The notes under the pieces: model-generated | The model's input: the letters and a program-made list of their open reading frames with translations, nothing else | What the model was told of the DNA's origin: nothing | Database searches by the model: none | Position numbers and translations under genes: made by a program | Shown here: piece after piece, positions 16,363 through 23,189 of the stretch | How the letters are laid out: each line of letters opens with the position of its first letter | Position numbering within the stretch: the first letter of the stretch is position 1 | Source of the DNA: Oscillospiraceae bacterium | Lineage (GTDB): Bacteria; Bacillota; Clostridia; Oscillospirales; Oscillospiraceae | NCBI GenBank assembly: GCA_017458335.1 | Contig: JAFTFT010000027.1 | Span: 1 to 64,000, forward strand | Length of the DNA stretch: 64,000 nucleotides | Direction of reading: 5' to 3'

Positions 16363-17727
16363 TTGGAGAAAGGTGAAGATAAAAATGTCTCCATGGCAAG
16401 AATGATTGCGGAAAAGGTCGCACTGGAAGGCGGCAGAACCTTTTATGTCGGCGGCCTTGTTCGAGATCATATCCTTGGCAGGGACAATAAGGACGTGGAT
16501 ATCGAAATTCATGGGATAACGCCGGAGAAACTGGTCGAAATACTGGAAACGTTCGGCGAGGTTACGAAAACGGGCATGAGCTTTGGCGTGTTCGGCCTGA
16601 AAAAATTTGAAATCGATATCGCCATGCCGAGAAAAGAGAAAGCCGTCGGCCGCGGACATAGAGACTTTGAGATTGATGTAGACCCGTTTATCGGATATGA
16701 AAAAGCGGCGTTGCGGCGAGATTTTACCATGAACGCCATGATGGAAGATGTTCTGTCCGGTGAGATCCTGGACTTCTTCGGCGGCAGGGAAGATATGAAA
16801 AAGCACCTGATCCGCCATGTGAATGATATCACGTATCAGGAAGACGCTTTAAGGGTACTCCGCGCCGCGCAGTTTGCGGCAAGATTTCAATTTGAAATTG
16901 CAGATGAAACGAGAGCTCTGTCACGGACGATGAGCCTGACAGAGCTTGCCTCGGAGAGAATTCTCGGAGAACTGAACAAGGCACTCATGAAAGCAAAAAA
17001 GCCCAGTATCTTCTTTGAGGAAATGAGGAGGATGGGGCATCTGGCCTGGTGGTTTCCGGAGCTTGAAGCCCTGATCGGAGTCCCGCAGAATCCCGTATAT
17101 CATCCGGAAGGCGACGTCTGGACGCATACGATGATGGTGCTTGATGCCGCGGCAGAGCTGCGATCTGCCGCATTGTATCCCGAGGGGTTCATGATGTCGG
17201 CCCTCACACATGACTTCGGGAAAGCAATTTCTACTGTTGTGGAAGAGCATAAAGTGAGCGCCATCGGACATGAGAAAACCGGAATTGCGCTGGCAAGACA
17301 GTTTCTGCGGAGAATCAGCAATGAAAACAAAATGGAGCATTATGTCCTCAATATGGTGGAACTTCACATGAAGCCAAACATGCTGGCAAGCGAAAGAGCC
17401 GGCCGAAAGAGCACTTCGAGGATGCTCGATCAGTCGGTTTGCCCCGGGGATCTTCTGCTTCTGGCAAAAGCGGACCACTTCGGAAAAGGCAACGCAGAAG
17501 ACTACAGCGCAACGGAAACCTTCCTTCAGGAACGTCTTTCTTACTTTGAGGAGCTCATGTCACGGCCGTATGTGCAGGGGAGGGATCTGGTTGAAGCAGG
17601 CGTGAAACCCGGCGCCGATTTCAGTGAAGCCCTGGCATATTCCCATAAAATGAGGCTTGCCGGTGTACAAAAGAAGGAAGCGCTGGCACAGACACTGGCC
17701 TTTATCCGGAAACTGAGAACGACATGA
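16363..17727 (+). CDS. cca: CCA-adding tRNA nucleotidyltransferase / HD-domain phosphohydrolase
   Basis: A class II nucleotidyltransferase that builds or repairs the 3' CCA end of tRNAs. The head shows FYVGGLVRDHILG and DVDIEI (catalytic acids), RRDFTMNAM and EDALRVLRAAQFAARF. The C-terminal half carries an HD domain (THDFGK) that may remove 2',3'-cyclic phosphates. The start is set at TTG 16363 because AGGGAG lies about 7 nt upstream and the product opens MEKGEDKNVSMAR, a normal length ahead of GGRTFYVGG. ATG 16393 is the alternative. The product is 454 residues. A tRNA-end repair enzyme 3 kb from an rtcB locus is worth noting, but each has its own promoter. Confidence 0.88.
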   Translation: MEKGEDKNVSMARMIAEKVALEGGRTFYVGGLVRDHILGRDNKDVDIEIHGITPEKLVEILETFGEVTKTGMSFGVFGLKKFEIDIAMPRKEKAVGRGHRDFEIDVDPFIGYEKAALRRDFTMNAMMEDVLSGEILDFFGGREDMKKHLIRHVNDITYQEDALRVLRAAQFAARFQFEIADETRALSRTMSLTELASERILGELNKALMKAKKPSIFFEEMRRMGHLAWWFPELEALIGVPQNPVYHPEGDVWTHTMMVLDAAAELRSAALYPEGFMMSALTHDFGKAISTVVEEHKVSAIGHEKTGIALARQFLRRISNENKMEHYVLNMVELHMKPNMLASERAGRKSTSRMLDQSVCPGDLLLLAKADHFGKGNAEDYSATETFLQERLSYFEELMSRPYVQGRDLVEAGVKPGADFSEALAYSHKMRLAGVQKKEALAQTLAFIRKLRTT

Positions 17728-17731
17728 TTTG

Positions 17732-17769
17732 AAAAAACTGCGGACGAAAAACAGTTCGCAGTTTTTTTC
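17732..17769 (+). terminator. terminator behind cca
   Basis: AAAAAACTGCG pairs with CGCAGTTTTTT, giving a strong hairpin with a T-run. Confidence 0.85.
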
Positions 17770-18025
17770 CCGGGATTATCATGAGGTGTTCTGCTATGAT
17801 TGCACCATCGAAGGAAACAAGCCCTCGAGAAGCCGGACAGGAGGCAGGCTTCACGGTAAAAATCTCTCTTGGGTAAATTCAGGCGCATACAGCAGAGAAT
17901 GATCAATTGCAGTTTCCGTGATCAAGAGGTCGCACTCTTTCGAGGGTGTCTTCGCGTACTATGACGCCGATGAGTCATATGCTGAAGGTCCTGATGAGTA
18001 GGCGCTACGAGGAGGTACATGCCTA
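17770..18025. other. intergenic stretch with one doubtful tiny frame
   Basis: No clear gene. A frame starting at GTG 17918 would give a 27-residue acidic peptide ending in YAEGPDE at about 18001, directly ahead of the small gene at 18026. It lacks a ribosome-binding site, so I do not call it a gene. Confidence 0.4.
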
Positions 18026-18199
18026 ATGAAAAACTTCATTCCGTACAACAAGCTCTCCCCTAAACAGCGGAGAGCTGTTGACAAACAATCCCGCGTACTG
18101 TGGGAGATCAGTCCGGTCACCAGAAGACCGGAAAACCCAAAAGCATATCATCGTGCAAAGCTCAAGCAAGAGGTACGGGAGCAGGCTGAGAGCAACTGA
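18026..18199 (+). CDS. small basic protein, 57 residues
   Basis: The frame encodes a 57-residue basic protein opening MKNFIPYNKLSPKQRR and containing ISPVTRRPENPKAYHR. From memory, similar short proteins (PVTR.PENPKAYNR pattern) occur beside many genes in gut Firmicutes; their function is not known to me. AGGAGG lies 11 nt before the ATG. A second ATG at 18019, in another frame, gives only 14 residues. A terminator-like hairpin follows. Confidence 0.55.
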   Translation: MKNFIPYNKLSPKQRRAVDKQSRVLWEISPVTRRPENPKAYHRAKLKQEVREQAESN

Positions 18200-18262
18200 A
18201 CAAAAATGATATACAGCCCAGGAGACATGCCATGAATCTGATTCATACCCGTGGTGCATGGT

Positions 18263-18332
18263 CGACGATCATCAGAACTGCCAGAAGGCGAATGCTGCCT
18301 GAACGGAAAGTTCGAAGGTCGTCGGCTTTTTT
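18263..18332 (+). terminator. possible terminator
   Basis: CGACGATC (18263-18270) pairs with GGTCGTCG (18317-18324) around a long branched loop and is followed by GGCTTTTTT. Confidence 0.4.
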
Positions 18333-18430
18333 CTTTGATCGGGTACAATGAAAATGGATGGTGTCAGGCTGCTTTGAACCATAAATAAAGAATCTCATGC
18401 GGAAAACCGGACCTGCCATTCCGGAAATGA

Positions 18431-18459
18431 TTGAAGAAAGGGGCAGGTTCTGATATACT
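18431..18459 (+). promoter_or_regulatory. sigma-A promoter
   Basis: TTGAAG (18431-18436), a 17-bp spacer and TATACT (18454-18459), 47 nt ahead of the small membrane protein gene and possibly also serving the WYL/rtcB operon. Confidence 0.7.
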
Positions 18460-18505
18460 GAACATCAAAACAAGAGATCATTGAAAACAGAGGAGATATA
18501 TACCC

Positions 18506-18673
18506 ATGGCAATACAAATCATTGGAGCAATGCTGGCAGCATTCTGTATTACCAGGCTTTTCGGCAAGAGGCTGATTCCCTGGCTGGAAAAGCATGGCTT
18601 CAGGCAGCGGACCAAGGATGAAGTGGAGGAACAGATTTATTCAAAGAAAAACGATTCCGCTGATTGCGGCTGA
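18506..18673 (+). CDS. small membrane protein resembling the MraY N-terminus
   Basis: 55 residues: one hydrophobic helix (IIGAMLAAFCITRLFG), then KRLIPWLEKHGFRQRTKDEV and a polar tail. The pattern of a helix followed by LIPWL..HGF.Q resembles the first membrane segment and following loop of phospho-N-acetylmuramoyl-pentapeptide transferase, but nothing more of MraY follows. It may be a relic or an independent small protein. AGGAGA precedes the ATG by 9 nt. It lies 60 nt ahead of the WYL genes and shares their direction. Confidence 0.6.
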   Translation: MAIQIIGAMLAAFCITRLFGKRLIPWLEKHGFRQRTKDEVEEQIYSKKNDSADCG

Positions 18674-18732
18674 AGTGAGGGCCCTTTTCTGATCGTTACG
18701 GAGTGCAGAAAACCTGAAAGGAGAGATGCCGC

Positions 18733-19956
18733 ATGGCTTACAGCGAACTAATCAAAAACTTCAGCCGTATCCGGGGCTATATGCGGTCTTTCTATGTTTA
18801 CGGGTTCCGTCATCGGAATGAATATGACGAAAAAAGCACGCGGGGCTATGACAATGAACGGCGGAGAATAGAAAGCTGGCTGGGGGACTATATGTCTTTC
18901 GGACAGGATGCTGACGGGAAGAGAACTTTCCTCTCTGTAGACAGCAGAGCCGCTGACCATAACCCCCTTTACCGGGCTTTTAAGGCGAAGAGCTTCACGG
19001 ACCGGGACATCATGCTGCACTTCCATCTTCTGGACATTCTTGAGAACACAGAGGGCCTTTCGATTACAGAGATCACGGAAGAACTGGCAGAACGGCTGAA
19101 TGAGTTCGATTCCGATGAGATTCCCGACGAGTCCACGATTCGGAAAAAACTGCAGGAATATGTGGAGCTCGGGCTCTTGCGGAAAGAAAAGCGGGGAAGA
19201 GAAACGGTCTATTCCGTCAGTGTCGATGACATGAATCTGGAAAGCTGGCAGACCGCGATCGACTACTATGCGGAGACAGCGCCGCTGGGCGTAATAGGGT
19301 CGTTTCTGCAGGGACGCTTCCCGGAAACCGAGCCGGTCTTCCGATTTAAGCATCACTATATTCTGAATGCCCTCGACAGTGAGATCCTGTATGATCTGGT
19401 CACCGCAATCGGTGAAGAACGTGCGGTTACGCTGACAAAAGGGAAATACAAGACAGATGTGCTTCCGCAGAAGCTGTATATCAGCACGCAGACCGGGCGA
19501 CAGTATTTGCTGGCCTGGATGCCCCGGAACAGACAGTTCACCTTCATCCGGACGGATCTGATCGATGAAGTGAAGATCGGAGAACAGATCATAATCCCGG
19601 AGAAGCTGAAGGAAAGGCTGAAAGATTTTCAAAGCCATGTGTGGGGCGCGGCGGCGGGAAACCGTTCTACACCGGAGCATCTGGAGATGACCCTGCTGGT
19701 GAGGGAAAACGAAGGCTTCATTGTGAACCGGCTGGAGCGGGAGAAGAGATGCGGAACCGTTGAGCAGCTGGATCGCACGCACTGGCGATTTTCCGCGGAT
19801 GTTTATGATGCAGTGGAGATGCTGCCCTGGATCCGGACTTTTACCGGGAGAATCGCCAAACTCGAATGCAGCAATCCCCATGTCACAGACCGCTTTTACA
19901 AAGATCTTGAGATGATGGCCGTTATGTACGGAGGGGAAAGCAATGCTGTTTCATGA
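18733..19956 (+). CDS. WYL-domain transcriptional regulator, first of a pair
   Basis: A 407-residue protein. Residues about 1-60 are basic and contain RGYDNERRRIESWLG. A winged-helix domain spans about 90-160 (LSITEITEELAERLN, DESTIRKKLQEYVELGLL). A WYL domain spans about 210-320 (QYLLAWMPRNRQFTFIRTDLIDEVKIG), followed by the WYL C-terminal extension. WYL domains are ligand-sensing folds proposed to bind nucleic acid or nucleotides and often govern stress and defence genes. The gene overlaps the second WYL gene by 14 nt, so the two proteins are probably made together. The operon continues into rtcB and a tRNA array, so the natural guess is a sensor of damaged RNA ends. Confidence 0.85.
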   Translation: MAYSELIKNFSRIRGYMRSFYVYGFRHRNEYDEKSTRGYDNERRRIESWLGDYMSFGQDADGKRTFLSVDSRAADHNPLYRAFKAKSFTDRDIMLHFHLLDILENTEGLSITEITEELAERLNEFDSDEIPDESTIRKKLQEYVELGLLRKEKRGRETVYSVSVDDMNLESWQTAIDYYAETAPLGVIGSFLQGRFPETEPVFRFKHHYILNALDSEILYDLVTAIGEERAVTLTKGKYKTDVLPQKLYISTQTGRQYLLAWMPRNRQFTFIRTDLIDEVKIGEQIIIPEKLKERLKDFQSHVWGAAAGNRSTPEHLEMTLLVRENEGFIVNRLEREKRCGTVEQLDRTHWRFSADVYDAVEMLPWIRTFTGRIAKLECSNPHVTDRFYKDLEMMAVMYGGESNAVS

Positions 19957-20863
19957 AATTTACGGCAGCTATTATCAGACGGTTTCCCTGATCCTGCAGG
20001 AAGCGGTCAGAGGAACCCTGACGAAGAAAAGCCTGTCCGGACTGATAAAAAAGCATGCATTTGGGGAGAGTTCTCTGAATATCCCGAGCGGCCTGACCGG
20101 AGAGCAATGGCGCCTGCTCCATCAGGATCTCACTACACCCTTGACGGATGAACCGAAGATGCCCTTGACAATACTGGAGAAGCGATGGCTGAAGGCTCTG
20201 CTTCTGGATCCCCGGGTCCGGCTTTTTGCACCGGATTCGGCAGGCTTTGATGAGATTGCCCCGCTGTTCACACCGGATATGTTTGTTTATTACGATCGAT
20301 ATACAGATGGGGACGATTATCAGGACGAGACGTATGCCCGAAACTTCCGAAATATCGTCACGGCGATCAGAGAGAAGAAGAATCTTTTGCTCGAATATGA
20401 ATCTCGAGACGGATCCAGGAATAAGATGACGGTGACTCCTCAATATCTGGAGTATTCAGAGAAAGACGACCGTTTCCGGCTGTTTGCAAGAGGAAAATAC
20501 CGGCATTGGATTCTCAATCTGTCGCGGATCAAAGAATGCAGCCTGGAGGCGGCAGAAAAACGGATGCCCGGGCGGGCACCTGCGGAGCAGGCACTCCGTT
20601 TTGAACTGACAGATCACAGAAATGCCATGGAACGGGTCCTGCTTCATTTTTCTCATCTCCGGAAGGAGACCAAACGTCTTGATGAGAAACATTATCAGGT
20701 AACACTGTATTACGATCGGCAGGATGAGACCGAGATGGTGATTCGCCTGCTTTCCTTCGGCCCCGTGATCCGGGTCACAGAACCCGAGAGAATCGTACAG
20801 CAGCTCCGGGAGAGAATTGAAAGACAGGGGAAGCTCGCAGATGCTCCCGGAAGCGGAGAATAA
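19943..20863 (+). CDS. WYL-domain protein, second of a pair
   Basis: A 306-residue partner of the preceding protein. It lacks an obvious N-terminal winged helix of normal length and opens MLFHEIYGSYYQTVSLI. The WYL core lies at about 140-205 (REKKNLLLEYESRDGS, TPQYLEYSEKDDRFRLFA, NLSRIKECSLE), followed by a C-terminal extension. GGAGGGG ahead of its ATG lies within the end of the first gene, indicating coupled translation. A pair of unequal WYL proteins suggests a hetero-oligomeric sensor, one half binding DNA and one reading the signal. It lies 35 nt ahead of rtcB. Confidence 0.82.
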   Translation: MLFHEIYGSYYQTVSLILQEAVRGTLTKKSLSGLIKKHAFGESSLNIPSGLTGEQWRLLHQDLTTPLTDEPKMPLTILEKRWLKALLLDPRVRLFAPDSAGFDEIAPLFTPDMFVYYDRYTDGDDYQDETYARNFRNIVTAIREKKNLLLEYESRDGSRNKMTVTPQYLEYSEKDDRFRLFARGKYRHWILNLSRIKECSLEAAEKRMPGRAPAEQALRFELTDHRNAMERVLLHFSHLRKETKRLDEKHYQVTLYYDRQDETEMVIRLLSFGPVIRVTEPERIVQQLRERIERQGKLADAPGSGE

Positions 20864-20898
20864 ATGAATGCGCGAGGAGAAGAGGAAGGAGAATAACG

Positions 20899-22107
20899 AT
20901 GATTGAAATACAGGGAAAACATAACAGCGCGGTCTGCTATTGTGATGAGCTTGAAGAGACCGCGCAGCAGCAGATCCAAGAGCTCTGTGACCAGTCAGTT
21001 TTTGCGGAATCCAGGATCCGGATCATGCCGGATGTGCATGCGGGCGCAGGCTGCACGATCGGAACGACGATGACCATCAAAGAAAAAGCGGCACCCAGCC
21101 TTGTCGGCGTCGATATCGGCTGCGGTATGGAGACGGTGATGCTGCGGGAGAAAGAAATCGACTTCGCAAAACTGGATCGGGTAATCCGCACTTCGGTTCC
21201 GGCAGGGGAGAATATCAGGAAAACACCGCATCCGTTGACCGGACAGCTTGCGCTTGAAACGCTCTGGTGTGCCGCTGCGGTAAACAAAGAGAGAGCGATG
21301 CTCAGCCTCGGGAGCCTTGGCGGAGGCAACCATTTTATTGAAGTGGACCGTGATGACGACGGTTTCCTCTATCTGGTGATTCATTCCGGCAGCCGCTACC
21401 TTGGGGTTCAGACCGCAGGGTATTATAAAAAGCTCGGATGGCAAAGCATGAATACCGTCAGCCGGGAAGAAAGAGACCGGCTGATTCAACGTTACAAGGC
21501 AGAGGGACGGACACAGGAGATTGAACAGGGGCTCCGGGAATTGAACGAACGGTTTGAATCGGCAGCGGAAGTACCGGAAACGCTTGCCTATGTAGAAGGA
21601 GACAATCTGGAGCACTATCTTCACGATATGAAAATCGTCCAGCAGTTTGCCGCCTTGAACCGACAGGCAATGGCACAGGCGATTCTCGAAGGAATGGGCT
21701 GGACGGAAACAGACAGTTTTACCACCATACACAACTATATCGATACCGAGAACATGATTCTTCGAAAGGGTTCGGTTTCCGCGCAGAAGGGCGAGCGACT
21801 GCTGATTCCGATCAACATGCGCGACGGCGCTCTGATCTGCATCGGGAAAGGGAATCCTGAGTGGAATTATTCCGCACCGCACGGTGCCGGGCGCGTCCTC
21901 AGCCGAAAAGCAGCCCAGGAGAGACTGAATGTTGAACAGTTCCGAAAAGAGATGGAGGGCATCTACAGCACCTGCGTTGCCGAAAGCACCCTGGACGAAT
22001 CCCCCATGGCCTATAAAGGCATGGATGCGATCCTGTCACAGATCGGGCCAACCGCGGAAATTGTGAAGCGAATCAAGCCAATATACAACTTCAAGGCAGG
22101 AACATAA
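20899..22107 (+). CDS. rtcB: RNA-splicing ligase RtcB
   Basis: A 402-residue GTP/manganese-dependent ligase that joins 2',3'-cyclic-phosphate (or 3'-phosphate) RNA ends to 5'-OH ends, the chemistry needed for tRNA splicing and for healing tRNAs cut by nucleases. Metal and active-site motifs are present: MPDVHAGAGCTIG, GVDIGCGME (catalytic cysteine), GSLGGGNHFIE, HSGSR, and the guanylylated histidine in APHGAGRVLSR. Length matches E. coli RtcB. No archease or PrfH gene is nearby. It is the third gene of WYL-WYL-rtcB, with GAAGGAG 8 nt before the ATG, and the tRNA array starts about 110-140 nt behind its stop. Confidence 0.93.
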   Translation: MIEIQGKHNSAVCYCDELEETAQQQIQELCDQSVFAESRIRIMPDVHAGAGCTIGTTMTIKEKAAPSLVGVDIGCGMETVMLREKEIDFAKLDRVIRTSVPAGENIRKTPHPLTGQLALETLWCAAAVNKERAMLSLGSLGGGNHFIEVDRDDDGFLYLVIHSGSRYLGVQTAGYYKKLGWQSMNTVSREERDRLIQRYKAEGRTQEIEQGLRELNERFESAAEVPETLAYVEGDNLEHYLHDMKIVQQFAALNRQAMAQAILEGMGWTETDSFTTIHNYIDTENMILRKGSVSAQKGERLLIPINMRDGALICIGKGNPEWNYSAPHGAGRVLSRKAAQERLNVEQFRKEMEGIYSTCVAESTLDESPMAYKGMDAILSQIGPTAEIVKRIKPIYNFKAGT

Positions 22108-22154
22108 CGGAGAAAAGATTCATACAAATCATAAGCGCTTAACCAGACAGGGAG

Positions 22155-22207
22155 AGTTCGTAACTTTTTTCCCGTGAATTCTATGGGCGGCTGTGGTACA
22201 TTACAAT
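22155..22207 (+). promoter_or_regulatory. short hairpin/T-run and possible -10 box between rtcB and tRNA array
   Basis: AGTT-CGT-AACT followed by six T (about 22155-22170) is a weak terminator-like element behind rtcB. TACAAT at 22202-22207, preceded by TGTGG, could be a -10 box for separate transcription of the tRNA array. No good -35 is seen, so the array may be expressed by read-through from rtcB. Confidence 0.35.
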
Positions 22208-22248
22208 CACCGAAAGGAAAAAAGCACGGACAGCAAAGAACTGGTAAC

Positions 22249-22285
22249 GGCGGAGATACAGGTTCAATTCCTGCAGAGGTCACCA
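22249..22285 (+). tRNA. 3' half of a permuted tRNA (anticodon 3' strand to CCA)
   Basis: Reads GGCGG (anticodon stem 3' strand), AGAT (variable), ACAGG-TTCAATT-CCTGC (T arm, one A-C mismatch at its base), AGAGGTC (acceptor 3' strand), discriminator A, encoded CCA at 22283-22285. No upstream segment can pair with AGAGGTC. The matching strand GGCCTCT is downstream at 22372-22378 (one G-T pair). A complete tRNA-Asp lies between the two halves, with linkers of 6 and 3 nt. Confidence 0.65.
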
Positions 22286-22291
22286 ACATAC

Positions 22292-22368
22292 AGCTCCGTG
22301 GTGCAGATGGTTAACACGCCTGCCTGTCACGCAGGAGATCGCGGGTTCAAGTCCCGTCGGAGTTGCCA
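22292..22368 (+). tRNA. tRNA-Asp(GTC), divergent acceptor stem
   Basis: A full cloverleaf: acceptor AGCTCCG/CGGAGTT (A1-T72, G2-T71), D arm GTG..CAC with GG, anticodon arm CCTGC-CTGTCAC-GCAGG giving GTC, T arm GCGGG-TTCAAGT-CCCGT, discriminator G, encoded CCA. The body is a classical tRNA-Asp, but the A1-T72 end is unusual for Asp, which normally has G1-C72. It is embedded between the two halves of the permuted tRNA. Confidence 0.88.
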
Positions 22369-22371
22369 TAC

Positions 22372-22400
22372 GGCCTCTTAGTTCAACGGTAGAATACCGC
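22372..22400 (+). tRNA. 5' half of a permuted tRNA (acceptor 5' strand to anticodon 5' strand)
   Basis: Reads GGCCTCT (acceptor), TA (U8, A9), GTTC-AACGGTA-GAAT (D arm with A14 and G18G19), A26, CCGC (anticodon stem). It then departs into ATGAAAAAA and the flanking helix instead of an anticodon loop and 3' half. Joining C22400 to C22241 would make a perfect 5-bp anticodon stem (CCGCC/GGCGG) and a 7-nt loop TGGTAAC. Position 33 would then be G rather than U and the triplet would be GTA. If the join is elsewhere, the string CTGGTAA would read GGT. The decoding identity cannot be settled. Confidence 0.6.
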
Positions 22401-22423
22401 ATGAAAAAACGTGCTTTGTTTAT

Positions 22424-22498
22424 GGCTTTGTACGTCAATCGGCAGACGGGCGGACTGTCGCTCCGCAGATGCGGGTTCAAATCCCGTCAAAGTCGCCA
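22424..22498 (+). tRNA. tRNA-Asp(GTC)-like, second divergent copy
   Basis: Acceptor GGCTTTG/CAAAGTC (one G-T), D arm CGTC-AATCGGCA-GACG, anticodon arm GCGGA-CTGTCGC-TCCGC giving GTC with G37, variable AGAT, T arm GCGGG-TTCAAAT-CCCGT, discriminator G, encoded CCA. It lacks the usual G10 of tRNA-Asp and differs strongly from the copy at 22292. It starts 6 nt after the flanking helix of the permuted tRNA. Confidence 0.8.
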
Positions 22499-22501
22499 AA
22501 T

Positions 22502-22577
22502 GCTTCCTTCGTCTAAGCGGCAAGGATGTCTGTCTTCCAAACAGAAGGTGCGAGTTCAAGTCTCGCAGGAAGCTCCA
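22502..22577 (+). tRNA. tRNA-Gly(TCC)
   Basis: Acceptor GCTTCCT/AGGAAGC fully paired, D arm GTCT..GGAT, anticodon arm TCTGT-CTTCCAA-ACAGA giving TCC, variable AGGT, T arm GCGAG-TTCAAGT-CTCGC, discriminator T as usual for bacterial Gly, encoded CCA. It lies 3 nt behind the second Asp-like tRNA. The D arm TTCGTCTAAG.GGC resembles tRNA-Glu. Confidence 0.88.
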
Positions 22578-22693
22578 GCAGCCTGAAAGCACAGCCCGCA
22601 ATATATGCTTATCCTTGCTGAATATACTTCTGCCTGAGCGATATGTGTAATTGCGGCATAGAACGAACGAAGGAGAACTCCTCCGTGGAACGG

Positions 22694-22733
22694 AAAAACT
22701 TCCTGCAGTCCTCTCGGACGGCAGGAAGTTTTT
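22694..22733. terminator. bidirectional terminator between tRNA array and dtxR-family gene
   Basis: AAAAACTTCCTGC..GTCC-TCTC-GGAC..GCAGGAAGTTTTT: a near-perfect long stem with A-run and T-run on both sides. It can end the tRNA array on the plus strand and feoAB-dtxR on the minus strand. Confidence 0.9.
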
Positions 22734-22759
22734 CATTATCGGGTATGCTCAGGATGCGG

Positions 22760-23149
22760 TCAGACCTCGGGGGCGCCGGATGGATAACGTGAGAGAATCT
22801 TTTCAAAGGACTCGCTGCTGAGGGCGTGCTCCATGGAGCATGCCTCTTTTTCGGCAATGGCCTCTTCCACACCGACGTACATGAGAAAGCGCTTGAGGTA
22901 CACATGCTTGGCATATGTGGATTCGGCTAGAGCGAGGCCTTCGTCCGTGAGATGAAGCATTTTGTCCTCGTCCATTCGGATCAGTCCCAGCTCGGCGAGC
23001 TTGCCGAGCTCTACGCTGACCGAAGGCCTGGAGATCCCAAGCCAGGAGGCGATATCCGTCGAGCGACAGAAGCCCTTTTTCTGACGGATGATCAGAATGG
23101 CCTCCAGATAGTCGTCTCTGGATTCATTACGAAATGTTCTCTGACTCAT
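22760..23149 (-). CDS. DtxR/MntR-family metal-dependent regulator
   Basis: A 129-residue repressor of the iron- or manganese-sensing DtxR family: an N-terminal winged helix (ESRDDYLEAIL, RSTDIASWLGISRPSVSVELGKLAELGLI) and a short metal-binding/dimerisation part with CSMEHALSSESFEK. It has no SH3-like third domain, as in MntR. It follows the iron importer gene after 40 nt on the same strand, so it is probably co-transcribed. It is likely the repressor that acts on the palindrome at 25569-25586. Confidence 0.88.
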   Translation of the reverse strand: MSQRTFRNESRDDYLEAILIIRQKKGFCRSTDIASWLGISRPSVSVELGKLAELGLIRMDEDKMLHLTDEGLALAESTYAKHVYLKRFLMYVGVEEAIAEKEACSMEHALSSESFEKILSRYPSGAPEV

Positions 23150-23189
23150 AAGTCACATCCTTTTATCGTTCTTTTTTACTATCAACGGC

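Larger units (their letters stand above)
22221..22417 (+). other. flanking helix holding together a circularly permuted tRNA
   Basis: AAAGCACG at 22221-22228, upstream of a tRNA 3' half, is perfectly complementary to CGTGCTTT at 22410-22417, downstream of the matching 5' half. Between this 8-bp helix and the anticodon stem (GCGG 22250-22253 with CCGC 22397-22400) lies an asymmetric internal loop: 21 nt on the left (22229-22249) and ATGAAAAAA on the right (22401-22409). The arrangement resembles the extended anticodon-side helix of permuted or intron-bearing tRNA precursors. The pairing is seen in the sequence; processing is inference. Confidence 0.6.

Noticed and set aside
17918-18001. 27-codon acidic frame from GTG 17918
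   Set aside because: No ribosome-binding site and no supporting similarity.
22200-22285. A normal, non-permuted tRNA ending at 22285
   Set aside because: No upstream sequence pairs with its acceptor or anticodon strands, whereas the downstream half pairs with both.
22193-22650. Short open frames across the tRNA array on both strands
   Set aside because: They run through the tRNA cloverleaves and have no ribosome-binding sites.
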